Shown one piece after another: positions 1 to 11,500 of a stretch of DNA of 64,000 nucleotides; within the stretch, counting starts at the first letter, position 1; every line of letters begins with the position of its first letter. A program made the translations under genes and the position numbers. The notes beneath the pieces are model-generated. The model was not told the origin of the DNA. It ran no database searches and worked only from the letters and a program-made list of their open reading frames with translations. Source of the stretch: Elymus sibiricus (lineage: Eukaryota > Streptophyta > Magnoliopsida > Poales > Poaceae); contig CM077667.1 in the NCBI GenBank assembly GCA_039707655.1, forward strand, positions 154,856,642 to 154,920,641, written 5' to 3'.

Positions 1-520
1 GTCAGCTGACAGGGAAACTCGGTGTAACCGAGAATATGGAATCGGTGGTACCGAGATTGAAAACCAGATCAACCCTAGGCATTCGGTGAGACCGAGATTT
101 CGGGTTGGTTCCACCGAGATGCACTTGGGAGGTTTTAATGGTCAGTCCTTTGTCGATACGGAACTCCGAGTGCTCCTCACACAGAGGGATCGAAAAGTAC
201 TTGTTCAAATTTTGTGATGCAGCATGAATAGAATATGAGGTGAGAAAGCATAGATAGCTAGAGAGTGGTCCTAGGCATTCTTGTCCATCCAATTGGAAAA
301 AGAGAAAACAAAAGCCAAACAGCTACAATTGGATGTCCTCGAATGGATAAATAAATGCAGACCAACATGCTCACACAATAAGATGTCAAATGATATCATG
401 GCAAACATGCACAAACATACTAGCATCTATCAAGCATTTTGGCGATGACGGAGTCATCTATATATGAGTATATTGACTTAGGAGCCAAGTAAGAATACTT
501 GATCATAGGTCATACTCATC
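1..520 (-). other. Copia internal sequence, left of the CACTA insertion
   Basis: This is a continuation of the copia internal domain. A 96-residue frame is open on the minus strand at 2-292 but resembles no known domain. Four TCGGT-N3-ACCGA-like palindromes at 18-120 match those of the copia LTR. Confidence 0.5.
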
Positions 521-523
521 GTT
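521..523. other. CACTA target-site duplication, left copy
   Basis: GTT directly precedes CACTACAGG. The same triplet follows the right end at 6726-6728. Confidence 0.85.
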
Positions 524-950
524 CACTACAGGAATCAGCTGCTTTGTCGTCTGCCATAGCGGATGGCAAAGGCATGAATGCCGGACGGCAAAGCCTTTGC
601 CGTCTGCCAGCAGACGGCCAACAGTCCGGCCGAACAGCTGCCGGCAAAGGCCACTTTGCCGTCTGCTGGCAAACGGCAAAGAAGCAAAGGTCTTTGCCGT
701 CTGCTGGCAGACGGCAAAGCAACTGGACGGCAGACAAAAGGTGTCAGCCTCGTTAGGGGGCTAACGGTGCTCTTTGCCGTTTGCTGGCAGACGGCAAAGA
801 AGCAAAGGTCTTTGCCATCTGCTGGCAGACGGCAAAGAGGCCAAATAGGCCAGCCCAGGTTGCACAGGCTGCTGCCACGTGGCCTCTTTGCCGTCTGCTG
901 GCAGACGGCAAACCTCTTTGCCGTCTGCTAGCAGACGGCAAAGTGGCCAT
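524..950. repeat. CACTA left subterminal repeats
   Basis: There are about a dozen copies of a TTTGCCGTCTGC unit in both orientations. Many are paired into near-perfect palindromes such as CTTTGCCGTCTGC-TAG-, then the complement. In the En/Spm family such subterminal motifs are TnpA-binding sites; that role is inferred here. Confidence 0.85.
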
Positions 951-1264
951 ATAGCCCTTGTTTTTCTTGCTTTTTCTTAAATTCAAGCAATTTCACAGCA
1001 ATATATATGATATATATATATATATATTTCAGAATACTTTCATCCAACATGCACATCCCTGCCATATGGATATGATCATCCAACAAATGTATACCAAATC
1101 ATCACATATGTCCAAATTTCAACATATTACAAAGTTTCATCCATACATATACATAATTTCATCAATATTACAAAGTTGCATCCATAGGTATCAAGTTTCA
1201 CAAAGTCAAAACAAAAAATAAAGACAAGCACTCCATCAACGCAAGGGTCAGGTGATTTGAAGCA

Positions 1265-1440
1265 AATCTGCAAAATGAGAAAGAAGAAAGTTAGAAGAAG
1301 AAGACTTGAAGAAGAAGAAGAAGAAGACTAGAAGAAGAAGAAGAAGAAGAAGACTAGAAGAAGAAAAAGAAGAAGAAGAAGAATATTTCTTCTCTTTCTT
1401 TTTCTCCTCTTCTTTTTTTCTTCTTATTGCTTACTAGTGT
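1265..1440. repeat. (AAG)n microsatellite with a short TTC tract
   Basis: GAAGAAGAAG runs from about 1284 to 1383, followed by a pyrimidine tract TTCTTCTCTTTC to about 1427. Confidence 0.9.
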
Positions 1441-2490
1441 CATTTTAGAGCCAACCTAGGTAAATAGGCCATTTTAGACCTAAATATGCTAAGTATGTCA
1501 TAAATGGACTAAAAAAAGCTAAGTATAAGTCATTTTAGAGCTAACCTAGGTAATTATGCCATTTCTGAGCTAATTAAGCATATTAAGTCATTTTGGAGCT
1601 AAATAGGTCATTTCTTAAGCATATTATGTCATTTTTGAGCTAGCTAAGCATATTAAGTCATTTTGGAGGAATAAATGCTAAGTATAGGTCATTTTAGAGC
1701 TATCGTAGGTTAAATAGGTCATTTTTGAGCTAATTAAGGTTGTTATGTCATTTTTGAGCTAGCTAAGCATATAAATTCATTTTTGGAGGAATAAATGCTA
1801 ACTATAGGTCATTTTGGTGCTATCCTAGGTTAAATAGGTCATTTTGGAGCTAATTAAGTTTGTTATGTCTTTTTTGAGCTAGCTAAGCATATAAAATCAT
1901 TTTTGCAAGAAAAAAGCTAATTATAGGTCATTTTTTAGCTCCTAGGTTAAATAGGTCATTTTTGAGCTAGTTAAGGTTGTTATGTCATTTTTGAGCTAGC
2001 TAAGCATATAAATTCATTTTTGAAGGAATAAATGCTAAGTATAGGTCATTTTGGTGCTATCCTAGGTTAAATAGGTCATTTTGGAGCTAATTAATGTTGT
2101 TATGTCTTTTTTGAGCTAGCTAAGCATATAAAATCTTTTTTGGAGTAATAAATGCTAAGTATATGTCATTTTAGAGCTATCCTAGGTTAAATAGGTGATT
2201 TTTGAGCTAATTAAGGATGTTATGTCATTTTTGAGCTAGCTAAGCATATAAATTCATTTTTGGAGGAACAAATGCTAAGTATAGGTCATTTTAGAGCTTT
2301 CCTAGGTTAAATAGGTCATTTCTTAAGCTAAGCTAAGTATAGGTCATTTGAGAGCTATCCATGGTAAAATTGGTCATTTTGGAGCTAAGTAAGGTTATAA
2401 TGTCATTTTCGAGGAAACTAAGCTAAGTATACGGCATTTTGGAGATAAATAGGTCATTTCTTAAGCTAAGTATGCATTTGTTAAGCTAAA
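1436..2490. repeat. Tandem repeat, ~119-120-bp unit, inside the CACTA
   Basis: The phrase AATGCTAAGTATAGGTCATTTT recurs with slight changes at about 1674, 1794, 1913, 2031, 2151 and 2271, giving a period of about 119-120 bp. Each unit is built from shorter variants of GGTCATTTTNGAGCTA, and degenerate sub-units extend on both sides. It has no coding potential. The array sits at the 3' side of the TnpA-like gene. Confidence 0.88.
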
Positions 2491-2507
2491 CACTTGGGAA
2501 AACTTAC

Positions 2508-5057
2508 CGTCATCACGGAGGTGTAGGTGTAGCTCTAGGACCGGTCGCGCCAGTGGCAGACGGAGAAGCATCGGTCGATGCTTGTCGGGAGTTATGCTGC
2601 ACCAAAGATCATTTCCAATGTATCGTTAGCATGATGCAACTCAAATGTGAAGACTAGTAACTAATGACCATTCAAATGAAACTCACCGTGCCCGCTGGAG
2701 CAATGACTGGCATCGGCGGAGGGGTCGTGCCATTGTTCTGGCACATGGTCTGCACATTTGGTTTTCTTGAGTCAGTCATATTAATTAGTAATGAAAGGAA
2801 CATTACGTGCATGATTTGGCTAATATGTAGAAGAAACTTACCACGATGAGCTCGTATAGGGCCCGTTGACCCAACTCGTTCCGGTTCCTCTCCTCCTCCA
2901 TTAGCCTAGCCGTCCTCTCCTCCGCCTGCCGGTCCCTCTCCTCTAGAAGCGCCTGGGTCTTCGTTTTCTCTTCCTCAATATAAGCCTGGGTCTTCGCTCT
3001 CTCTGCCTCAGTAGCAGCCTGCAACACCACTCATTAGCATTGTAATCATCGACGGCCGCACACGCAATGTAATGGAGGAAAGGTATCTGAGTCCGTATAA
3101 CTAACCTTGAATTCGAGCTCCATTGGCCGTGCACGAGGCCTTATCTCAGGATCGGAGCTGGTCTGGCGCTTCTTGATCTGCGGGAGAGTGCAAGTACAAC
3201 GTATTAGTCCATCCCCAATGGCTAACGAGCCATGGTGCCTCCCGCCACCAGATATCATCACCAGCTCTGGATCAAGAGGTTGCTGGCTCGGGTTAAAGTC
3301 CGGCCCTTTCCTCGCCTTCCCCTCGTCTCTGTACCTCACAAGCTTGTGGTGGGAGGCGCGGTTGCTGAATTTCTCTGGATCATCGAGGTCAGACTCAGAG
3401 AATGCCTTGGCCTTCTTGTACGAGGCAGTATTGGACATGGTATAGAGGTCGAACAGCTCTGGCACTGGAGCCTTGTTGTGTCACGCCTAAAAGAGAGGAA
3501 CAGAGTATTAGTTAAGGGCTCAAGCTAGCATGAAGAATGAATTTGCATGAATCATGAAGCAAACCACATACCCACTTTTCCCCGTACTGATGTAGGTTGA
3601 CGCTGCCTAGATGGTGTGGGACACCTTTCATTTTGCCACGCTTGTCCTTTGCAGTGTCGTGGGTGGAGCGCCATTGGGGAGAGCACCACTCATCCACCAA
3701 TGCCTCCCAACAGTCCATCCTATCCGCACACCATCTCGGAGGCACCTAAGTTAAGCAAGAGAAATTTGAGCGCTACGCCTACGAATCAAATCAAGGAAAC
3801 TAAGTACAAGGCCTTAAGAATAGGTAATTACCTTCATGTACTTCTCCTTACTCAGATACTTGTTGCGGCACTTCTCTTTTTTCCTCCTAATACCAGCCGA
3901 GGCGAAGTAGTCTCGAACAGCCTGCGTCCGAGCCTCGTGCCGAAAGTTTTTAAGTAGGCGCCTGCACTCGTTGTCGATAACCCGAGCCGCGGCCTCCTCC
4001 TGTCCCTCAGCACACCTGTAGAAGGTCTGCAATCAAACAAGAAAACACGGATTAGTACAATCACTAGGGTTGCCAATCAAAGAAGAAAACACAACGTAGA
4101 CGACAAAGGAGAAATTACCCAAAACGTCTGGATCACAATGTCGGCCACCGTGTGGCACTCAACATCGCCGATCCTATGCCCCGGCGGGGCCGGGGCAGCC
4201 AAGTAGTGCTCCCAGGTCATTCCTAGCTCTAGAACCCGGCCCTCACCGGGCAACGTGACCCACCCCGGGAAGCTCTGGCGACAAATCACACCAAGGACAG
4301 TGTTGGGCCTGCGGACACGAGGCTCGTGTGTCCAAGACCTGCAGTATGACAAGGCCAACGCATTAGATATTCGAAGAAACGTGAAGGCAAAAGGTTAAAA
4401 AAGAGTAAATGCACTTACTTCTCCCCCTCCTGCGCAATCAACCACCTTTGGTCGGGGGTCGCCGGGGTGGGCGGGAGCTTTGTACCACCACGCTGGTAGA
4501 CTTTGCGCCCCTCAACCCACTCACCCTCGCTATAGCTATCAGAACTATAGCCACCCTCAGCACGGCCACTCGACGAGTCCGCACATGGGTTTGGCTACGA
4601 CTCAGCATGATCCCTGCTGAGCTCCGAAGTCTCGTGGGACGGAGTCTCGTGGGACAAAGGCTCGGCGGCCCGACGCTCGTCGGCCCCAGGCTCGTCGGTC
4701 GTAGGCGCGTCTGCCTTAGGCTCGTCGCCCCGAGGCTCGTGGACCGGAGTCCGAGACGGGTCCACCTCAGGCGGCTCCATCTCAGACGGAGCACTCCTGT
4801 GGTCGGGTGAATCAGCTGGGGTGGCGGCGAGGAAGGCGTAGTAGCAGCCTTCCTACCTCTCCCGCCGCCACGTCCACCTCTACCAGCCTTCTTCCCCCCC
4901 CCCCCCGAGCTCTCCCGGCCGAAGAAGAAGCGACCGCCGGTGGTGTCTGCATACTAAGATCCAGCGCTCTCCGGAGGCTCTGGGGTGGAATGGAACTACC
5001 CCTCCCACCACGCGCCGAGGTAGGAGCCTCGGAGCGCTCTCGTCCCACGCCCACCAT
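2508..5057 (-). CDS. TnpA-like protein of the Ptta/En/Spm (Transposase_24) family, multi-exon
   Basis: Coding pieces run right to left on the minus strand. They are: a Pro/Glu-rich N-terminal part (about 4812-5057 and 4595-4780); a segment ending RWLIAQEGEK (about 4430-4590); an exon with RPNTVLGVICRQSFPGW and HTVADIVIQTFW (about 4110-4340); a basic exon with RKKEKCRNKYLSK (about 3830-4030); an exon with CSPQWRSTHDTAKDKRGK (3560-3745); the SNTASYKKAKAFSESDLDDPEKF exon (3100-3465); a Glu/Arg coiled coil (2843-3030); and short 3' pieces to about 2508. Splice donors GTAAGT are visible at 2841 and near 2508. The layout is that of plant CACTA TnpA-like proteins, which bind subterminal repeats. Exact exon limits and an intact start were not established. 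Confidence 0.7.
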
Positions 5058-5199
5058 CTGTCAACACCTGCAATGACAAAGAGTAAACGAAATTAGTACA
5101 ACATAAAAAGAATGAATACCTGACATGAATAATATGTATATAATTTAAGTGTATCATCATCATGAACATAATAAAAAATTGAATACCTAACATGAACTA

Positions 5200-5456
5200 A
5201 TTGTCGTGGTGTCGTGGTGTCGGGGTGTCGTGGTGTCGGGGTGTCGGTGTGTCGGGGTGTCGGGGTGTCAGGGTGTCGGGGTGTCGGGGTGTCGGCTCGG
5301 GGTGTCGGGGTGTCGTGGTGTCGGGGTGTCGTGTCGGGGTGTCGGGGTGTGTCGGATGTCGTGTCGGGGTGTCATGTCAGGGTCGGGGTGTCATGTCAGG
5401 GTCGGGGTGTCGGGGTGTCGTGTCGGGGTCGGGGTGTCGTGTCGGGGTCGGGGTCT
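5200..5456 (+). repeat. (GTGTCGGG)n minisatellite, G-rich on plus strand
   Basis: About 25-30 units of an 8-bp repeat (TGTCGGGG with TGTCGTGG variants) run without interruption. Runs of GGGG separated by four bases fit a G-quadruplex pattern. Confidence 0.9.
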
Positions 5457-5754
5457 GTTTTTCCTCTTTGTCCTTTTTTTCTTCTTCCTCTTCTTCCTTT
5501 TCTTCCTTTTCTTCCTTTTTTCCTTCTTCTTCTTCTTCTTCTTCCTTTTTCCTTTTTCCTCTTCTTCTTCTCCTCCTCTCCTCTTTTTTCTTCTTCTTCT
5601 TCTTCTTCTTCTTCTTCTTCTTCTTCTTCTTCTTCTTCTTCTTCTTCTTCTTCTTCTTCTTCTTTTTTCTTCTCCTCCTCCTCTTCTTTTCTTCTTCCTT
5701 TCCTTTTTCCTCTTCTTCTTCTCCTCCTCTCCTCCTCTTCTTCTTCTTCTTCTT

Positions 5755-5785
<31 letters not shown>

Positions 5786-5829
5786 TTTTTTCTTCTCCTC
5801 CTCCTCTTCTTCTTTTTCTTTTTCTTCTT

Positions 5830-5860
<31 letters not shown>

Positions 5861-5935
5861 TTTTTTCTTCTTTTCCTTTTTCTTTTTCCTTTTTTTCCTT
5901 TTTCTTTTCTTCTTTTTCTTTCTTCTAGGTTTCTT
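5457..5935 (+). repeat. (TTC)n polypyrimidine tract, ~470 bp
   Basis: The tract is almost pure C/T on the plus strand, with long uninterrupted TTC runs at 5591-5663, 5741-5783 and 5824-5859. The open frames across it, which translate as poly-Ser, poly-Phe or poly-Leu, are artefacts of the repeat. Confidence 0.93.
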
Positions 5936-6047
5936 TCTACCTAAATGTCTAAATATCTAAAAACCTAAACATCTAAGTATCTAAACTCATAAATGTCTAA
6001 ATATCTAAAACCTAAACAGAAAAAATAATAAAAAAACAGAAAAAAAA

Positions 6048-6390
6048 GGGGCAGGAGGGGGAGCTCACCAGAGGGGGGCAGAGGGGTTGGCCGGCAAGGG
6101 GGCGGCGACGGGGCTAGCCGGCGTCCGGGCCGCGACGGGGCGGCGAGGGGGCGGCCGGGCTGCGACGGGGCGGCGAGGGACAGGCCTGGGCGCGGCCGCA
6201 CGGGCACGGGGCGGGGCAGTGGGGCGGGGCAGTGGGCGGCGTCGGCGGTCGCGGGTGCGGCGGCGGCGAGTGGCGGGCGGCGGGCCGGGGCGGGTCGGGG
6301 GCGGCGGCGGGTGCGGCGGCGGCGTGGGGTCGGGGTCAGGAGGGGAGAGGCAGAGAGAGTGGAGAGAGTGGAGGGGGGGTGGGCCGTTAG
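6048..6390 (-). other. GC-rich segment near the CACTA right end (possible TnpA promoter/5' leader)
   Basis: This is a very GC-rich stretch of GGCGGC-type repeats, placed upstream of the minus-strand TnpA-like gene and next to the subterminal repeats. The position suits a promoter or leader. The open frames look compositional. Confidence 0.4.
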
Positions 6391-6404
6391 GGCCGTTAGT
6401 AGGT

Positions 6405-6725
6405 ATTTTCTTTGCCGTCTGCTAGCAGACGGCAAAGATTCTTTGCCGTCCGCTAGCAGACGGCAAGGAGGTGGGGTGGGCCGTTGCAGTTAACTGGCCT
6501 CCACTGGGCCCCACCCCACCTCTTTGCCGTCTGCTAGCGGACGGCAAAGAAACTTTGCCGTCCGCTAGCAGACGGCAAAGAGCTGGCTGATGGCAAACAG
6601 TGTCTTTGCCATCAGCCAGATCTTTGACGTCTGCTTTCCCAAAGCAGACGGCAAACAACCTCTTTGCCTTCTGCCAGCAGACGGCAAAGAGCTGGCAGAT
6701 GGCAAAGTCCCTGATTCCAGTAGTG
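6405..6725. repeat. CACTA right subterminal repeats
   Basis: The same TTTGCCGTCTGC palindromic motif is repeated about eight times next to the right terminal inverted repeat. It mirrors the left end. Confidence 0.85.
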
Positions 6726-6728
6726 GTT

Positions 6729-7207
6729 TAAGCATAAGTGGGGTTACCACTTTTACATAAAACATTTAATGTTGTCACATACTAAGAGATGCTTTGACTC
6801 AAGTCTTAGAGTAAAGCTCCCCCTTGATGTGACATCCCCCCATAGGAGGGATAAACTAACCTTGGGTTTTGTCAAAGTAGACTTCATGTGGGTGATGTAG
6901 TGGTGGATGCTCAAGGTTGATGAAGATCACCATGAGTTGGGAGCATCCTTGTTGTTTCCTTACTCTTCTCACCTACATTGGTTAGTCCCAACACACAAGA
7001 GACAAATACAAGGATATCTATGGACATGGAGTGCAAAACATGTGTGATGATGTGAATTGATTTGGTGATTACCTTGTCCCTTGCTTACCTTTGAGGAAAT
7101 ATGTGACTCCTTGAACTATTGCATAGAGTTGATGTTGATTGCAAATAGTTCTTGCCAATAATGAACGTGAGTGAATTTCATTGGCGGAGTCACCCCTCAA
7201 GAACTTT
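6729..7207 (-). other. Copia internal sequence between gag and the CACTA insertion
   Basis: This is non-coding on both strands. It is the 3' continuation of the copia internal domain below the gag stop. No pol motif is visible. The text resumes at 523 on the far side of the CACTA element. Confidence 0.6.
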
Positions 7208-8521
7208 CTAGTTCTTCTTCTTGGGGACCCACATCAACTTGATGGGAATCCTTGGTGTTGAAGTAACCCTTGTTGAAGTTGAGCTTGGAGTAGCCTTGGG
7301 AACCCACTCCACCAAAGCTTGGGATTCATCTTCAAATGAGTCAATGTCCTCTTGAAGCTTGTTCTTGACCTTGAGCTTGTGGTCTTGTGGTGGAAGGTCA
7401 TCTTGAGTGTTTGTCCCCTTGGGAAAAGTATGTTCATACTTCTCCTTTTGAGGAACAAACTTGGGCTTGGGGTATTGACCTTCTTCCCATTCAACTCCAT
7501 TAGCATTGAAGTAGCCAATGCCATGGTTCTTCCGGTATCCTCCGTGCTTGCGTACAATTTCCTCAAATTGTTTACACCCGGCAAGACTCTTGTAGATACC
7601 TTTCTCTATAATTCCTTTCAATAAAGCATTTTCTTGCTCAAGTGTAACTTGGCTAAGAGAATCATCATTAGTGGAATCAATAGAACTACTAGAAGCAACA
7701 TCATTAGGTTTAGCATTTTTATTGTTGCTACTAGATGAAGAACCTTTCTTGCCTTTGTTACTAGTTTGTCTAGATTTAACTTGTGGCATGAATATAGACA
7801 AGAGTAGTCATTTGGCTAGATAAGATGAAGTCTTCTTTCGGACATCGTCATTGATAGCTTTAAGAAACTCATGCTCTTGCTCCAAGTTGAGCTTCTCGAA
7901 GCGTAGCTTCTCATGAGTCCTTACAAGCTCTCTATGATCTTCGAGAGTAGATTCATGGGCTAACTTAAGAGTGTTTAATTCTTTAGTTAGTTGTTCTATT
8001 TTCATCTTATCATCATCAAATGACTTATCTTGATTAGCATGAGAATTATCAAGTTCATTTTGACTAACATCACTAGTTTCATCAAAGTGCAAGTCATCAT
8101 CACAAAGCAAATCATCTTCATCACTATTGAAATCAAGATACTCGGGGTGTGATACCTTGGGGCCTTTAGCCATGAAGCAACTTCCACTCCCTTCATTTGG
8201 TGAATCAAATAGATCATAGGAGTTGGTAGTCACTAGTGCATGTCTAGCAACACCTTCATCTTGACTATAGTCGGAGTTGGAGTGATAGCTTCTCTCGGAG
8301 TTGTTGTTAGAGTCGGAGCCGGAAACCCATTCACCAACATGAGCTTGATGTTTTCTTCTTGTGTAACTCTTGGTGTACTTGTCCTTCTTCTCCGAATCCC
8401 TACTTCTCCTTGAGGGTCTTCGTTCATAACGATCATCTCCACTCCTTCTCTCTCTTTGAGGTGATTCATTCCTTGAGCTTCGTCTTCTAGGTAACTCTTC
8501 TCTTCGTTTGTAGGGAACCGT
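7208..8521 (-). pseudogene. Copia gag, C-terminal half (broken)
   Basis: This continues the gag reading frame interrupted at 22562. It begins with a basic Arg/Ser/Glu segment after the knuckle, followed by the acidic stretch with FDSPNEGSGSCFMAKGPKVSHP and a long heptad-rich coiled coil (KIEQLTKELNTLKLAHESTLEDHRE and LRFEKLNLEQEHEFLKAIND regions, 7808-8233). A low-complexity Ser/Asn tract and a C-terminus ending WVPKKKN at about 7208 close it. At least one frameshift lies near 8233-8260 and another near 7801-7808. The arrangement matches the extended gag of SIRE/Maximus-type copia elements. Confidence 0.8.
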
Positions 8522-11500
8522 TGTGGGGACCCCGACTCATAAGTCGTGATCACCGAATGCACGTGCACAGTGATCCCAGAGATCAATGCTCACTGAACAC
8601 ACAGAAACTAGAATACAAGAGTCTTACATCCTTACATACCGTCTTACACAATTAAGGGCTAGCTAGGCCAAGTCTTACATAGATAGGGCCGCAAGGGCCA
8701 AACACTTAAACATAACAAGCAGCGGGAATCTTGATCGGAAGCGTGAACCCATGCCATCAGCCTTAAACCTACAGGCATTCTGACTGGGAAGCGTCCTAGT
8801 TCGCATGTTCGTCACCAACGAACTCTTCACCGTATTCCTGTTCTTCCATGCCTGGTCAATTAAATAACCAGTGGCAAGCCAATGAGTACTTTGAATGTAC
8901 TCGCAAGCAACCCATGTTTGGAACAAGGTTCAACAGAGCATGATATAGCACTAAGTAGGTAATTTTGCAGAAAGCTAATTTTGAGTGCAATGACATGATC
9001 AAATAACTTATGAAAGCATGCATAACAGTTGGCAGATATCCATATGCACAAGTTATAGATATCATCATAAGCAGGGGGTTGAACATCTCATGTTCAGACA
9101 TCATGTCAAGTCATCTGACTTATCTCAAGGACCATCTTTGTCACACACACACACCAAGTCTATGAAAATCCAGGACATAGTTTAAGCAGCACCACCCAAC
9201 TGTCCTTGACCGTGGACACGGCTATTCGAATAATTTTACACTCTGCAGAGGTTGCACACTTTACCCACAAGACTCGGGGAACTTCCATGTCATCCACGAC
9301 TCGCAGTATATTACATACCCGAGGAAAGCACCCGAACAATTCCTTTCCCCTGACGATACTAAACAAAGAGTCCACTCATTGGTCCGTGTCTTCATGAGGT
9401 ACAAACACGAGCCTTGCTCTACACAGTACCATCCATGAAGGAACACAACGGTGTGCCCGGTGCCTGTGAAGACAGCGCATGATCGTCTATTCCGGTACGA
9501 CCCCGTATCGAGAGTGACCACTTCACTCCCGCCACTAGTAATGCAGGCTCTATGCTAGTACCAACCAAGGTAATCAACAAAGCCCCGTCCCATAAGGGGT
9601 ATCGTGGTTGTACATGTAAGGTTGGGACGGTCGACAAATCTTAAATCTAATCCGTTTTCAAAAACACACACACACTCACTTGCTCCAGTACACCACTTCT
9701 TTATCAAGTGGTTACCTAGCTCATCATCATCTCCCTCGGGCATTAGTGGCACCCGACGGGGTTTTCGAAAAAGTCTTTGAAACCTTTTGTTTCCATCACC
9801 ATTCATATTCCCATCCCACCTGCGTAGCACTACTAGCAACCTAACTACTCCCACCCACACAACCCTCATAAGAATGGTAGGGTCATGCATGATGCAAGTA
9901 TCAATGGTAAAGTATCGGAGGTATCCCACCAAAGTGGTCACCACATCAACATGATCAACATCACGGAAATAAGTTTTTTATGCCATGAAAATAAAAGGGT
10001 TCTTAGTCATGGTCAAAGGGTTGCTTGCCTGGCTCATCAAAGTCTTCAAGGTCTTCACACGCTTCTCGTCCACTCCGATCATTCCATCTACTTCGTCAAC
10101 TATTGCCGGAAACAATTATAATAAGAAACACAACAAAGCGAAGAAATAAAAGTGCTCTATAAATAGGATTTTTATTTTCCTTGGACACCTCTGGTCATAA
10201 GAAAAATAACCAAAGAGGTTTTATTGGATGTGGGTCAAGGGGGGAGTTTTGAATAGTGGAAATGAAGGAAATGATGATCCTATAAGGTGTCCACAGGAAA
10301 CATTTTTATAAAAATGAGTGGATGGACCCAACAAATAGGCAATGATTTTAGAAGGTTTTAGGAAGTGGTTTCACTGGATTTGGAATTGGTATGAATATTC
10401 TAAGAATTTGCAAAGTAGGTCACATATGAAGAAATGGTCTAATAATTGACTTAGCAGAATAGGTATAATTAAGTAAAAACGTTCACCTCTTAGTGCATGA
10501 ATTTAGATATACCTAGGAACTTGAATCACTCCATTTTAAGTTCATAAGAATTCCCTAGGAATTTGCAAAGTGGGGTTCTACATGGTTCAAATTCAAATTT
10601 GAATTAGAACATTACAGAAAAGCTTTCTAGAAAAATGTGCAATGCACATATTTGGGTAGGCCATAATTTTAGGAATCTGTAGGAATTTGAATCGATTGAT
10701 TTGGAGTTCCAATGAATTTAATATGAATTATTGAACTTTCTGGAAAAAGAAAAAGACAAAAGTAATTACCAAATGACTAAACTGCGCACAGGGCGCGGGA
10801 CATCAGTTGGGCCAGCCCATTGGCTCGGCCTGGCGGGAGAGCGGCCACGTCGGTCGCGTACTCTAGCGAGTACGTCTCCTTAGCGGGGAGACGCCTCCCG
10901 CGGGAGGCGCGGCCACTTAAACGCGGGGGGTCGGGGCCTCAGCCGCTGACCGGCGGGCCCCGCTGGCAGGGCCTTCCCCCACCTCCCGCTAGCACAGGGG
11001 AGGGTTAGAGGAGCCCGACCGAGCGCCGGCCGGCGCCCGCCCCGGCAGCTCCGGCCACCTCCGGCGGCGCTTCGACCACCGGGGGGCTCGGGGCGACCTG
11101 CCACACCCTCCTGGGCGGTCGTGGACCCCGGGGGAGGTCGAGGCCGAACGCGACGCAGGCCGCAGCAGAGGGCGCCGTCGGTGGTGATGGGCATGGCGCC
11201 TCAGCTGAGGGGAGAAGGCTAGGAGGCACGGGAGCGGACCGCAGGGGTGCAGGGGGCTCTCTGGTGAGGTCTACAGGGGGGAGGGAGAGGTCACCGTAGC
11301 CGATTTTGAGAAGAAGCCGCCGGCGAGCTTCGGCCATGGAAGCAAATGGAGGGCATGGGAGGAGGAACGGATGGTATGGGAGGCTCACAGAAGTGAGGGA
11401 GAGCGAAGGGGGACAAGAGGGAGCCTCGGGAACGAGCTTTAAGGCGGGGGCGACCAGAGGGGCTCGGGTGTGCCTCGGATGCCCTCGGGCGCCGAGCTCG

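Larger units (their letters stand above)
524..6725 (-). mobile_element. CACTA (En/Spm) DNA transposon with intact ends
   Basis: The left end reads CACTACAGGAATCAG at 524 and the right end reads CTGATTCCAGTAGTG ending at 6725: a terminal inverted repeat with one mismatch. The flanking target-site duplication is GTT (521-523 and 6726-6728), as expected for the 3-bp CACTA duplication. Both subterminal zones are packed with copies of TTTGCCGTCTGC and its reverse complement. Only a TnpA-like (Ptta/En/Spm family) gene is recognisable. No TNP2 transposase domain is seen, so the copy is probably non-autonomous. Confidence 0.93.

Noticed and set aside
5201..5960. Three overlapping ~240-residue plus-strand frames
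   Set aside because: They translate an 8-bp GC-rich minisatellite and a TTC tract (poly-Ser/Phe/Leu); no gene-like composition.
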